DNA from: Scolanthus callimorphus
Lineage: Eukaryota > Cnidaria > Anthozoa > Actiniaria > Edwardsiidae
Direction of reading: 5' to 3'
DNA length: 64,000 nt
NCBI GenBank assembly: GCA_033964015.1
Contig: CM066925.1
Span: forward strand, 3,113,199 to 3,177,198
The translations under genes and the position numbers were made by a program. Shown here piece by piece: positions 31,950 to 42,434 of this stretch. How positions within the stretch are numbered: the stretch's first letter is position 1; each line of letters starts with the position of its first letter. The notes beneath the pieces were generated by a model that saw only the letters and a program-made list of their open reading frames with translations, searched no databases and had not been told where the DNA came from.

Positions 31950-32377
31950 GATTTGTCCACTATATGGACAAGAAAGCGATAATATAACGTCAATAAACTA
32001 CAACATCTGGGTTAAGGAATTCCTTTTTTCACATAAAGAATGGGAAATAGTTAAAGATTAAAGCGCTAACGTTGGAGGAATGGAAAACCCTAGGACGTGG
32101 CGCTCCATCTGCCCCTCGTGCAATGCACCTGGGGTTTAGCCGCGCCGCTTACTTGTTGTTTTTGAATTTTTTCAAATGCATTTATATATATATATTTTTT
32201 TTTTATGTCATTTTGTCTTGTATAACTTAGGGACTACAGTAATTGGCCAATGCTGTTGTGGACTCCCCGCCAGATGTTCATGTTTGTCTCGCGATGTGTA
32301 ATTAGTTTAATATGTTTGTATAATTATTAAATTTTCTTTTGTTAATGGCAAAGCAGAATAAATAAATAAATAAATAA
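31950..32377 (+). mobile_element. Probable LINE 3' untranslated tail
   Basis: A GC-containing segment followed by T-rich DNA ends in (aaat)n at 32356-32377 after gcagaataaataaataaat. Such simple A-rich tails end many LINE copies. No coding part is left, so the family cannot be named. Confidence 0.35.
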
Positions 32378-32626
32378 TTTTCAACATGATTGACCAGCTG
32401 TGTGGAGTTCGAAACCGAATGGATTTGAAAGCTAGCTTATCAAGCGTGGTACCACAAACTTTTCAGCACAATATTCAGTAAACACAACTAATACAGGAAT
32501 GGCTAAGCACGAGGAAGACATATCGTCCTTTGAAGACAAAAGCTCATTTACATCCACAACAGCTTTACTTCAAAACGTCGCACACAAGAGTATCATCGTC
32601 GAAGCAAAAGAACAAACTAACCTTAC

Positions 32627-33037
32627 CCAATAACACACAAGCCGAAGCAAGCCAGACAAGTTAAGGTCCCTGTCACATAATCTGTAGCTGTGACGATGGA
32701 AGCATGGCGAGTCGGGCAAGTCATAGATACCGGAGTCTCGTGAAGGGCCCATTGCCGAAGCGACCACGACAGTGGAAGGTTGGATGACAGAAGTTGTAGG
32801 TGGCGGTCCATAACCCTGCTGTGGATAGCCTGGTTGTTGTGGATAGCCTGGTTGTTGTGGATAGCCTGGTTGTTGTGGATAGCCTGGTTGTTGTGGATAG
32901 CCTGGTTGTTGTGGATATCCTGGCTGTTGTGGATAGCCTCATTGTTGTGGATAACCTGGTTGTTGTGGATAGCCTGGTTGTTGTTGTTGTGGATAGCCAG
33001 GTGGCGGTGCACTGTACGGTGGTGGCTTTTGATCCAT
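32627..33037 (-). pseudogene. LITAF-like first exon, broken
   Basis: On the minus strand an ATG at 33037 opens MDQKPPPYSAPPPGYPQQ, with a PPPY motif, and then about nine copies of a PGYPQQ hexapeptide encoded by an 18-bp repeat. An in-frame TGA sits in the fourth repeat. After the repeats, a one-base shift leads to MTCPTRHASIVTATDYVTGT and LTCLACFGLCVIG, the first half of a LITAF domain. The second Cys of the CPxC zinc site is Arg here. The frame reaches a splice donor (TTATTGG/gtaagg, donor 32626). LITAF proteins are endosomal membrane adaptors that bind NEDD4 ligases through PPxY. Stop, shift and lost Cys make this a pseudogene unless two are assembly errors; no second exon was found. Confidence 0.75.
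32817..33000. repeat. 18-bp coding minisatellite (PGYPQQ)
   Basis: About nine copies of ggttgttgtggatagcct. On the minus strand each encodes one PGYPQQ hexapeptide. One copy is altered to cattgttgtggatagcct, which creates the TGA stop. Confidence 0.9.
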
Positions 33038-33113
33038 TTCTAAATGTCTTCAAACTCTTCCTCCTATCGGGTTTGTTTCTTTCGCTGTTTTAGTTCCTTC
33101 GACCAAGGGCAGT

Positions 33114-33122
33114 ACGTGACGT
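33114..33122. promoter_or_regulatory. CRE-like site upstream of the LITAF-like exon
   Basis: The palindrome TGACGTCA lies about 80 bp upstream of the ATG on the minus strand. It is a plausible promoter-proximal CREB/ATF site left from the parent gene. A single 8-mer is weak evidence. Confidence 0.35.
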
Positions 33123-33589
33123 CATAGTCTCGGTTTCAGTTGCATTTTTCGTGGTTGGCAACAACAAGACAAGACCAAATATCCACAGGTGGCCCAAGTT
33201 CAGTGTTTGTACTTTGGTGGTGTCCAGATCATAAAAGGAGAAAGGAAACCGGAGAAAGAGGGCGCAGTTCTCGTTGAAAAGCGAAAAGAAACTACCCTAA
33301 ACATGATTGAATTTGCCTTAGATTTCACGCGAGCAATGGTGACGTATCCCACAACATAAAACAAGTGACTTTTGTACGATATTTTTTACTTAACTTAGTT
33401 TTTGAACACATTTTTTGACTATGTTGTAGTAGATCGTACAGAAAAATGTCTTTAAATATTGAAATTAAGTCCTGTCGTTTTTACGAATCCACGCGGGCTG
33501 CCTGTGGTATTTTTGAAATCTCGATCCAGGCCCGTTGGCCAAGGAAAAACAAAATGGTGACCATCGGCCAAGAGAACAATGTTTCTCGA
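33123..33589. other. Unannotated stretch
   Basis: No gene recognised; unique-looking DNA between the LITAF-like remnant and P-like copy 2. Confidence 0.4.
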
Positions 33590-33774
33590 ACATCCCAAGT
33601 TTCACTGGAGACAGATGCTCCAAAGGATGCATTTGTCAAAAAAACATTTCAGCAACTCTTATGAAATCTTATCAGCTTGGCACTAAAGCAATGTATGTTT
33701 GTTACACGTTTCAACTCACTTATATGTTTCTGGCGTTAGTGGTGTCACATCATCTACACCTGTAGATTGGTACG
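33590..33774 (+). pseudogene. P-like transposon copy 2: fragment upstream of the BEL insertion
   Basis: ggagacagatgctccaaagg and the following aaatcttatcagctt match 29866-29935 of copy 1. Similarity to copy 1 breaks at the BEL/Pao DNA near 33775 and resumes at 37735. Confidence 0.6.
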
Positions 33775-34860
33775 TCAAGGGCCGGGGAGTTGATTAGCCC
33801 TTCAGCGCCGACAACAGCACTCAGCAACTCTTCATCTGTAATGTCTGCTTACCCGAGAATTGCACGGATCGCCCTCTTCGCCGTGCCGTCTTGATCACAA
33901 CTTCGTGCACTCCACTAAAACGAGGACTCAGAGGGGGCTGGAAGTGCCACTTTACTCCCATTGCCGCTGTCGAATCCTGAATCGTCTCTCTGTCTAACTC
34001 CTCTAGTTCTTACAGTTCGTTTTCTCCGCCTTCAAAGTTCGTACCGTTATCACTCCACATATCCGTGGGTAGTCCTCGGCGTGACACAAAACGCATTTAA
34101 AAACGAGTTAGTGTCCAGGCTGTACGCAAGCTCCAGATGAACGGCTCTTGTTGCAAAACATGTGAATAGACACAAGTACCTCTTGAGGCGAGTCTTGCCT
34201 CTTCCCTGCTTAGTAATAAATGGACCTCCAAAGTCGACCGACGCTTGATTGAAGGCGCGTAAGGACTGTCTTGCCCTTGGTTCTGGTAGGTGCCATGATT
34301 TGCTTGGACGGCACAGCCTTCTTTCTCCGGCACGTCATACACTCCCTTTCCCATTCTCGAATAGCCTCACGGCTCGAAATGATCCAATACTTGGCTGAAA
34401 AATGAGTAAGAACTTGATTAGTACCACCGTGCTTGTTTTGCTCATGGCTACTCTTGATTCTCAACTTCGTGATCCAACTGTGACGTGGTAATATCATAGG
34501 ATACCTCATTTCCCATGAAAGATAAACTGCATGACAAAGCCTTCCATCACATCTTAGAACTCGACCGTCATCATCAATCACTGGCTTGAGTGGAAGCTTT
34601 GATCCATTCGGTATCACCTTTCCTGCTTTCAAGTCCGTAACTTCCGACATGATCTCCTGCTCTTGAGCGATTCTAATATATCTTACCTCTTCTCGCCTTA
34701 TCTCTTCGGGTGTAATGGCTCCTATCTTTCGAAAGTCACTTGATAGACGACAATTCTCAATGAAGCGCATGACTCTTGTGAAACTCTGGTTAAGTTTTCC
34801 CCAGCTTGAGAACCTTCTCGGGTCAAGGCGATCTTCCTCCTCAAGTGCTGCTACAAACAC
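33775..34860 (-). pseudogene. BEL/Pao integrase, broken
   Basis: The frame 34860-34210 carries the integrase N-terminal region ([27 protein letters not shown]). A shift moves it to 34354-34097, and another to about 34090-33780 with the DDE-core segment [20 protein letters not shown] followed by a stop. The segment ends near DEELLSAVVGAEGLINSPAL, which lies near the end of the integrase core. The catalytic Glu region is disrupted by an early stop and shift. Confidence 0.8.
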
Positions 34861-35099
34861 TTCCGCTGCATCTCTGACAGGTTCGCGAAACTGCTTCTTG
34901 GCTTCGATATCTGGACCTCCTCTCGGTTCGACCTTGTTCTCTGGTCATTCCTCTGAAGACTTCTTTAAGAAAGAGGAACCTTCCCACCATTTCTCATCTT
35001 CTCGTAGCGTCGACACAACTAAACCTCTTGACAGCAGGTCTGCCGGGTTCTCCTTAGTTGGCACATACCTCCACTGCTGCGGCTCACTCATACTCTTGA

Positions 35100-35918
35100 T
35101 CATCCAACACGGTTGGCGACAAATGGCTTGAACTGTCGACTCTTTCCTCTGACCCAGTACAGGACATCCATACTGTCAGACCAAAATATGCATTGTGACA
35201 TATCGATCCCTAGGCTCTCGCTAACTGACTTTGTAAGTGTCGTCCCGACAACTGCGGCCACTAGCTCTAAGCGAGGTATACTGATTGCTTGAAGGGGAGC
35301 AACACAGGACTTAGAGGCCGCAAGTCGACTTGTTACAGTTCCATCTCCATAGTCATGTCGCACATACACCGCTGCTCCATAAGCTTCCTGCGAGGCATCA
35401 ACAAATTTATGCAGCGTCGTGGACTTGACCTCGCCAATTATACTGTAGGCATCTTGGAATATGAAAGGTAGGTCACCTTGGACTGTAGGTGTAGCGGCAA
35501 ACAACCATCCCAGTCTAGGCGCGGCCCACATCTCTTGCAGTAGTACTCTCGCACGGATTACATATGGTGTTAAGAAACCAAGAGGATCAAACAATGTTGC
35601 TGTCTTCCTCAGGAACTCTCCCTTCGTCTTGGGCAGACCGTCACTTGGCTTGTGAACGTGAAATGTAAAAACATCTTCCTGTGGTAACCACAGTACTCCT
35701 AAAGTCTTAACAGGTGGTAGTTCACCTCTGTCAAGGTCAATCTCGGTAGCACAATCAGCCGATGGAATATAACGTAGGATGGCAGAAGAGTTTGACAGCC
35801 ACTTGCGGGCGTGCATACGAGCGGATCCCCATAACTGTGATAACTGATCATATAATCTCACACCAGTTTCAACGTCAGGAAAAGAGTCCATGCTGTCATC
35901 CATATAGGTGCTCTTCAA
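35100..35918 (-). pseudogene. BEL/Pao RT active site and RNase H
   Basis: Open frame of 272 codons that starts in the RT catalytic loop (STYMDDSMDSFP, intact YMDD). It goes on through LGVLWLPQEDVFTF and LRKTATLFDPLGFLTPYVIR, typical of Pao-type RT connection regions, to RNase H (LHKFVDASQEAYGAAVYVRH, SIPRLELVAAVVG, FWSDSMDVLYWVRG). It is the best-preserved part of the remnant. Confidence 0.88.
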
Positions 35919-36602
35919 AACTGTCTCCGTCGCGAGTGAGTATGTCTCTTGGCGTGCTGCCGAGCCACAAACTGTTCCTGGAATGGGGAGGAGTTGACGC
36001 CAAAGACAACACGTTGAAATTCATACACATGTGGATCCTTACTAACGTCTAGGTCTCTCCACAGAAATCGGTGATAGGGCCGATCTTCTGGTTTCAACTT
36101 GATCTGTAGGTACATCTCCTTTATATCACACATCAATGCGATAGGGTTTCTTCGAAATCGCAGAAGCACTAACGACAGGTCATTCTGTAACTTGTAGACC
36201 CTGAAGGATGGCATCATTCAAGGACACTCCCTTGTACTTCACGGATGCATCAAATACAGGCCTCCTCTTGCTCGTGTATTTATCAGACCTAATCACTGGA
36301 AAATGTGGGAGCAGCCATTGTCCATGATCTTCCTTCTCCGGTGTAACCTTCTGTATGTAGCCCTGCTCCAGATACTTATTGATGACGTGACTGTAAGCCT
36401 GTGCGAGTTCTGGTGACCTTAGCAGCCGTTTTTCGGTGTTCTTTAGGCGGTTCAGAGCCATATCATAGTTGTCCGGCAACTCACATTTGTCCGGCTTCCA
36501 AGGCACCCCCACAGTATACCGACCACCTTCATAACTGAGCGAGTCTGAGACAACGCCCACGGCATGCTTCTCCTCTGGCACTGCGGTTGTAGCTTCTGGC
36601 AC
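35915..36602 (-). pseudogene. BEL/Pao RT N-terminal half
   Basis: Two overlapping frames. The first (36602-36180) has YTVGVPWKPDKCELPDNYDM, LEQGYIQKVTPEKEDHGQWL and KRRPVFDASVKYKGVSLND. The second (36217-35915) has FRRNPIALMCDIKEMYLQIK with the first catalytic Asp, YHRFLWRD and VVFGVNSSPFQEQF. The frame shifts again just before the YMDD loop. Confidence 0.85.
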
Positions 36603-37690
36603 CTATCAATCTCCCAGTAACGACGTATGAGTTGACTTAGATCCTGGGTGCCACTCGTGAAAAAGGTAAAGTTAGTTTGGGCGACTCCAGAACCAGGGGT
36701 TGGCGTCCCGATACATGTCCAGCTGAGTGGTGTCAGTCTGGCTACTGGTCCTCCTGGGTCTCCTCTCACATCTTACATTGAGTAGATTAGGTCCGACTGG
36801 TCTGCTCCAATCACAATATCAACAATAGGGCGTGGTCCTACACTGTGAAATGTGATCTGTTCGAGATGTCTCCATTTAGACTTATGCTTATTCCAGTCTA
36901 CAACTTTCATGTTACCAGTCACACGCTTAGTCGTATAAGCAGACACATCCTTTGTTACTTTCTTGTCAACACTACTACTCTGAAAGTCTACTATTGAAGT
37001 ATCTAGTGTTGCTTGATTCCCATTCAAAACGTTTACAGATATTTCACGAGGTTGGTCTTCAAGCCCAAGTTTTGCAGCAACATCTCCATTCAAATGTTCT
37101 GGTACTACAGTCATCTAAAAGGGCGTTAACCTTTTTTTGTTTATCCCCAATTATCAAGATTACAGGTACAGTTCTGAGAGCTACAAATTCTCTCGGTTCA
37201 GTATCAGTTGTCAACGTAGTGGCGTGGACTCTATCTCTTTGTCTCTCCTCAGGGGCGGAACTTGGAGATTTAGGGACTGGTGGTCCTCTCTCATTATCAT
37301 CTGGGTCCTGGTCACGATTTTCCAGTTCAGCTGCTCTTGGTTGCGCCTCACTCCTATTATCTGCTTTATCTTTATGCAATAACCGATGATGAGTAGACCT
37401 GCATCCTGAGAGCGCGCACACCCTACTACGAGAACATGTCTCCCCCCGGTGACCCACTACAAACTTTACATCCCTTGGTGTTTTTCCTCTTGTCAGGGGG
37501 GTCCCCACCACTGAAAAATGTTCTCTCGTTGGGGGATCCTCCCTTGTCCCTTTTAACACCCTCCTTGCGCAACCCGGAAATAGTTTCTGATGCTGTTGTA
37601 AGAAGCTCTACCTCCCTCTCAAGGAATTCTCCCAGTACCCTCACATTTTCGTCCCTCTTATGATCACTCACCCACTGTTTGTATTACGCT
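36603..37690 (-). pseudogene. BEL/Pao gag end and protease
   Basis: Frames at 37671-37426, 37559-37059, 37114-36773 and 36769-36452 together give a Cys/His segment (CSRSRVCALSGCRSTHHRLL), an aspartic-protease start with LLDDCSTRTF, the flap region (EISVNVLNGN) and DIVIGADQSDLIYS … PVARLTPLSWTCIG, which leads into RT. The protease active site reads DDCS where the family has D-x-G-S-type residues, so it was probably inactive. The upstream gag is missing. Confidence 0.78.
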
Positions 37691-37734
37691 GAATATTTAT
37701 GTACAGAGACCCTAAATTTTTCAAACAACGTGAA

Positions 37735-38501
37735 ACAAGAGGTTCAGTGCTCGAAAAGGAAAGGTAAATGGAAGTAAAGCAGCCACTGCCCTCGGATGGT
37801 ATGGAAAGGAGGCAATGAAAGACTACTGGCAACAGTTGAGCGACCAAATAAATAGTACTTCAAGTGCAGTTCAAAATACTGCTAATCTTGCAATGGTCTG
37901 GGGCACTATCAATGAAGATTCTGCTCTTGTTACCTATCTAAAACAATTCTTTACACCTCATAACAATAATGGCCTAATTAAAGAAACTGGGCTTTCGACA
38001 GAAAAAGAAAATGGAAAACAAATAGGTGTACTAGAAATCAAGTGTCCTTTTATGAATGGACAGCCAGTCCTTTTAAAAAAGGTCTGTGTAAATCACATTC
38101 CAAAGGTACAGCTTGAAATGCTGTGCACCGACACCCATAAATGTCACTATACTGTCTGTCCGTGGACGCCTGTAGGCACTAAAGTATTTCTTATTGAAAG
38201 GGATGATAAATGTATTGAATTACTGTTTGATTTGCACAAATTTTGGAAAATTGCAACCGAAAACACTGAACCTGTCTGGCATGCTGACATATATGACTTA
38301 AAGAAAATGAGCAAAGAAATCTCCTTGAAGAGCCCTTGCATATCTTACATGTCTAAATCTTTGGTGACCCCTGAGGCCCTAAAGCACACTGAATTGTCTA
38401 AATTCACACAAATCGAAAAACTGAACTTAATTGTAAATAGAAAATGTGGAGCTTGCAAAGAAGAGGAGAGCGTATGTGTGACAATAGTAAAATCTCTTTA
38501 A
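37735..38501 (+). pseudogene. YqaJ-type exonuclease domain, copy 2
   Basis: Near-identical to 30301-30940, but with an internal deletion that removes the residues around the SPDG motif (GLSTEKENGKQIG replaces the longer segment). The rest is open for 228 codons: NTANLAMVWGTINEDSALVT, VLEIKCPFMNGQPVLLKKVC, CVNHIPKVQLEML, then a C-terminal part absent from copy 1 (ENTEPVWHADIYDLKKMSKE … LNLIVNRKCGACKEEESVCV). The E-x-K pair is kept, but loss of the SPDG aspartate would abolish nuclease activity. This copy shows what followed the domain in the parent element. Confidence 0.75.
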
Positions 38502-39485
38502 CCTCATATCAGTCCTACAAGTATGGCTCTAATGGCTTACATAACAGTTGTCATCAAGATACGTTCCTCGAAATGGTCTACCATGCATTTAAAAGACATC
38601 TGAGTAACTTTTCACAAGCTGATTTTGGAGATGGAATGTCGTAGCTCTTTTCCAGTCATTTTCGTTAAGAGAAAGAAGACAATTCCATGACAGCAAAATG
38701 AATTTTTGGAAATGGCTTTTTAGAAACTGAATCAGATAAATTGAAAGAAATACTTTTTACAGTTAGCTCAACTTTTTGCAATTTGGACAGCTTACAAAAA
38801 TCACACAATGTTGTCAATTATGTATTTCCCATATCACAGTGACATATCCAAGGGACATGAACTATCTGATGGCAGTTTTGATTTGCTTGGGTTATTAATA
38901 GTAAGCTGTCTCGGCACATACCAGTTGACTCATCTGGCCAATGCTCTGCTTCAACAAATGCAAACAATGGTGATGAGCATGTCGATGCTGACTTACTAAT
39001 CATAGAGTCTCCTAGCATTTGTGGTGCCAGTATAAAAGAGGCAACAACAACAATAAATTCACCGACTATTTTTTTTGTTAGCTACTCAAACCCCATGAAT
39101 AATAAATGTAGTCCTAAACTAATTATGGACAATCCTGTGGTAGTGAACAATTCCACCTGCATGATTTCTGCAATAGTTTATCTTAAAAACAGTCGCTTTT
39201 AGTGTGAGATAATATACCACATCTAACCGCAAAAAAGGCTGGTTTTCAATGGTTTGTGGAATGATGGTATTACCACATTTATTGGACCTAAACCTCTGTT
39301 TAAGAAACCTGATAGTCTTTATCTATTATTGTTTGAGAAAGTGATGGTCACAAAACCGGATCTGGTCTCCAGTGTAAATGTTAATTACAAAATGCTGCAT
39401 GTGGGCAATGAAGATGTTTTAAAGAACATTCAACTCATAAACAAATTTTAAGCCTGAAAGATCCAAAGGTCAAAATGGAAAACCT
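38502..39485 (+). pseudogene. P-like transposon copy 2: C-terminal region
   Basis: Frames include SYKYGSNGLHNSCHQDTFLE with MVYHAFKRHLSNFSQ, then much decay. Near 39090-39210 is NNKCSPKLIMDNPVVVNNST and a segment ending in MISAIVYLKNSRF, then KPDSLYLLLFEKVMV near 39310-39345. A Cys in a NSCHQDTFLE setting followed by a late VYLK…-type strand and a YLLLFEKV end recalls cysteine peptidases of the Ulp1/USP kind that some transposons carry. This is only a suggestion, since the His and Asp/Asn partners cannot be placed. The sequence stops where the DIRS-like element begins near 39490. Confidence 0.4.
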
Positions 39486-39495
39486 GTGTCTGATT

Positions 39496-40544
39496 TTACA
39501 ACATCATAATTATGGTGGAACTACGGAGTGTTGCCGTTCTCTCCCTATAAGCTTTCAAACAGCGAACCACACAAATCTTGGGATTTGATGTAAACAATGG
39601 TAAATACAACTTGCGACTAGGATGACCCGGGCGAGAGGACTTGACATGTGAGGGAATTGTGAATTCCCATGCCTCTTGCTTTTCTTGCAGGCAGTCTAAA
39701 TTAAGGGCAGCAAGTTCATGAGCTCTAGCCGCCGAGCATAGAGCAAGTAAACACACAGTCTTAAGAGTCAATTCTTTAAGCGTCAGACTGTCTAAGGCCT
39801 CCATACTCTCCAGATGGGAGAGTACTGTGCCCACATTCCAGGTACTACAGTACTTGGGTCTGGGTGGCTTTAACTCAATACACCCTTCACAAACCGAGAT
39901 ACAATAGGAAATTCACCCACCTGTCTCGGCCCAATGGATTCACGTGCTTGAGATATTGCCGAACGATAGACCCCAATAGTTCTGTATTGCTTACTAGCCA
40001 CTAGTGATTGTAGGAACTCGAGGACCTCCTGTACAGGAGCTGATACGGGACAGGTGTTCCGTTCAGCACACTAGCGTGCCCAAGATTTCCAGGGACCTGA
40101 GTAGCGCTTCTGTGTTGCTTGTCTCCAGGAGGCAAGGAGGACTTCAATAACCTCATCTGAAAGGCCTACTGTTCGATAACGATTCCTGACAAGGGCCATA
40201 CTGCCAGATGAAGGGACTGCCAAAGCGGGTGCACCGCTGATGGGTTGAATGGGAGGAACAGTAGGGATTTGTCCTGTGGAAGCAGTAGAGGGTAATCCAC
40301 TAGTAGATTGAGGGGGTCTGGGTACCATGGCTTGCCCCTCCAGCTGGGTGCTACAAGCAAGGTTCTGGCCTGATCCCCCCGTATTTTGTTGAGGATCCGC
40401 GGGATCAGCACTATTTGGGGGTGAATCAGACTGGTCCACTGCCCCCAGTCCTGATTGAATGCATCCACCGCCAGTGCTCCCAAATCGGGGTATCTGGACA
40501 CATACCTCTCCTTGGTGACTTAGGCGAGAGGCAAACAAATCCAC
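39496..40544 (-). pseudogene. DIRS-like tyrosine recombinase, truncated
   Basis: The frame 40544-40071 starts in DLFASRLSHQ (the RNase H-recombinase linker of DIRS elements), passes a Ser/Pro/Gln-rich linker and reaches the recombinase arm domain (LSDEVIEVLLASWRQATQKR). After a gap in the frame, 39834-39496 has the box I catalytic region (TLKTVCLLALCSAARAHELA, with the Arg of SAARAHE). The sequence ends soon after KICVVRCLKAYRERT, so the H-x-x-R and Tyr of box II are missing. It could not recombine DNA. Confidence 0.75.
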
Positions 40545-41372
40545 CTCTGGGGTGTACAGCTGTCGTGTGATTGTCTGAAATATATCTCTGTTGAGAGTCC
40601 ATTCTGTTCTCTTGTTGAATTTCCTGGACGCACTGTCGGCCTGAACATTCTCTACGCCTGGAATGTGTTGAGCTGTGATCCAGGTCTCCCTCTCTACGAC
40701 AAAGGACCACAGTTCCAGTGCCTGAGCAGTGAGGGTCGGAGAACGGGTCCCCCCTCTTGTTCAGATAGGCAACGGCTGTTACATTATCCAGACGTAGATG
40801 GATGTGACGTGGGGGTGGTCTGCCCCTCAGGAATGCCTGTAGGCCAAGTGTTGCTGCTTTCATTTCTAAGACATTGATGTGACATGCTGACTCCAGTGGA
40901 GTCCAATGACCCCCTGTTGACTGGTCATTGTAGTGTGCCCCCTAGCCTGTTTTTGAAGCATCTGTCAAAAACTGCATCGAATGGTGGTAGCTGAAGCTTC
41001 TGAGCATTCGACCTGCTGCATTCTGGTGAGATCCACCACTGTAGCTCTGACAGTGCTGCTGGTGTCAGTGAAATCAGCCTGAGGGACTGTGTGACTGCTT
41101 TCAGGTGAAGTCTCTGCAAAGCCCTGTAGTGGAGTGGCGCCTGCCATATCCCTGTCTGGGCAGCATGGCTCATCCGACCCAACAATGTGGATAGAGTCTT
41201 TACAGGACAGCTTTGCTGAGACAGGAGTAGTCTGCAAGAGTCTACAATCACAGTTAATTTCTCCTGGGGGAGAGACATTGTCATTAGTCGGGAATCTAGT
41301 AGAGCACCCAGGAACACTAACTGCTGGGTGGGATCCGGGGAGCACTTCTCCCTCTTGATGAGGTATACTCAT
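40426..41372 (-). pseudogene. DIRS-like RNase H-type region
   Basis: Overlapping frames give FLGALLDSRLMTMSLPQEKL and STLLGRMSHAAQTGIWQAPL (RT thumb/connection of DIRS elements), LSELQWWISPE, and then RLDNVTAVAYLNKRGD, the RNase H-like D-N-x-T-A-V motif. A frame change follows at the segment that contains the EN…AD…SR motif. Confidence 0.75.
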
Positions 41373-41379
41373 AGGAGAC

Positions 41380-42266
41380 TCACAACCTTCTGAAATATCG
41401 ACAACAAATATTGCTGTGTTGATGTAGCAGTAAAATGCCGTCTATGTACACCACTGCCCGAATTCCTAGGGACCGTATTAATGACAGCAATGGCTTGAGA
41501 ACCTTGGTAAAGGCCCGGGGGCGGTTGCTAAGCCAAATGAGAGACACTGGGTCTTCCCCTGATAACAAAACCTTTCCTCTGTGATTGGTGTATTTCCTCT
41601 GTGATTGGTGGATTGGGATGCTGTAATATGCATCCTTTAAATCCAGTTTCATCAAAAATCCCCTGGGCAAATCAAGTTCCTGACCACAGGGAGACCCTCC
41701 ATTTTGAAAGTGTCTATTCTCACAAACTTGTTCAGTGCCTTTAAGTTTATAATAGGACGATCGTCCCCATTTTCTTTTTGTACTAGAGAGACGGTTGATG
41801 TGAACTGACTTTCTGTTGGTGACACCTCCGTCACAGCCCCTTTTTGTATCAACCCCTCGATTGCAGTCAGCATGCGACTTTGATCCCTCTCGTTGTTTGT
41901 GTGGGTATGCCGTGTTCTCCACTGTCTTGGATTCCGTACAAATGGGATCCTGTACCCAGCAACTGTCTGAAGAACCCATGGGTCCTGAGCAATTCTTGCC
42001 CAATTCAGAGCAAAGTTCTTTAACCGGCAAGCTGAGAAATGGGATTGGTTCGAAACTGGGGCGAGGTATGGAAAAGGATAGTCAGCTGCTGCTGACTCCA
42101 GCACCTGACTTCTTGGAGGAATTGGTGAGGTCATCTTTTGAGCGCTTTTGTGCTGAGCTACTCCCACTGTTGTAGGCCCATTTGCGTTTACCATAAGTAC
42201 GGCCTCTTGTGGCTGAGAATCCTCTGCCACGAATTGCACGGGACCCCTCTTGGGATCCAAAGACAC
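41380..42266 (-). pseudogene. DIRS-like reverse transcriptase
   Basis: Two frames cover the RT. 42266-41652 has LIQKGAVTEVSPTESQFTST and ENGDDRPIINLKALNKFV. 42030-41380 has GFLMKLDLKDAYYSIPIHQS and RAFTKVLKPLLSLIRSLGIR. The catalytic loop reads VVYIDGILLLHQ, so the second Asp of YxDD is Gly. An 18-bp tandem duplication (tttcctctgtgattggtg, near 41575-41610) also sits in the palm. This RT copy is inactive. Confidence 0.82.
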
Positions 42267-42434
42267 TGCCCTTCTAGACTTGGCAGGGTTGCTTATAAGC
42301 TTACTGTTAGTGGCACTGTGATCGTGCTAACTCTTGATTTTCTCGTGAAACTTATTAGGGAACAGATGCTTATCAGCTGGTATGCCATCGCGGAGGGTAC
42401 GTTTACCAACCTCTGTGAGATATTCTGAAAATCT

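Larger units (their letters stand above)
33775..37690 (-). mobile_element. BEL/Pao retrotransposon remnant
   Basis: Minus-strand pol of the BEL/Pao type in the order gag end, protease, RT, RNase H, integrase. It is split by at least six frameshifts. No LTRs were found at either edge, so both ends are lost. It sits inside the second copy of the P-like transposon, whose sequence continues at 37735. Confidence 0.85.

Noticed and set aside
32780..33093. Plus-strand frames encoding long Trp/Leu/Ala or Val/Asp/Ser repeats and minus-strand Thr/Arg/Leu and Asn/His repeats
   Set aside because: All are out-of-frame readings of the 18-bp repeat; the PGYPQQ frame has the ATG, PPPY and LITAF connection.
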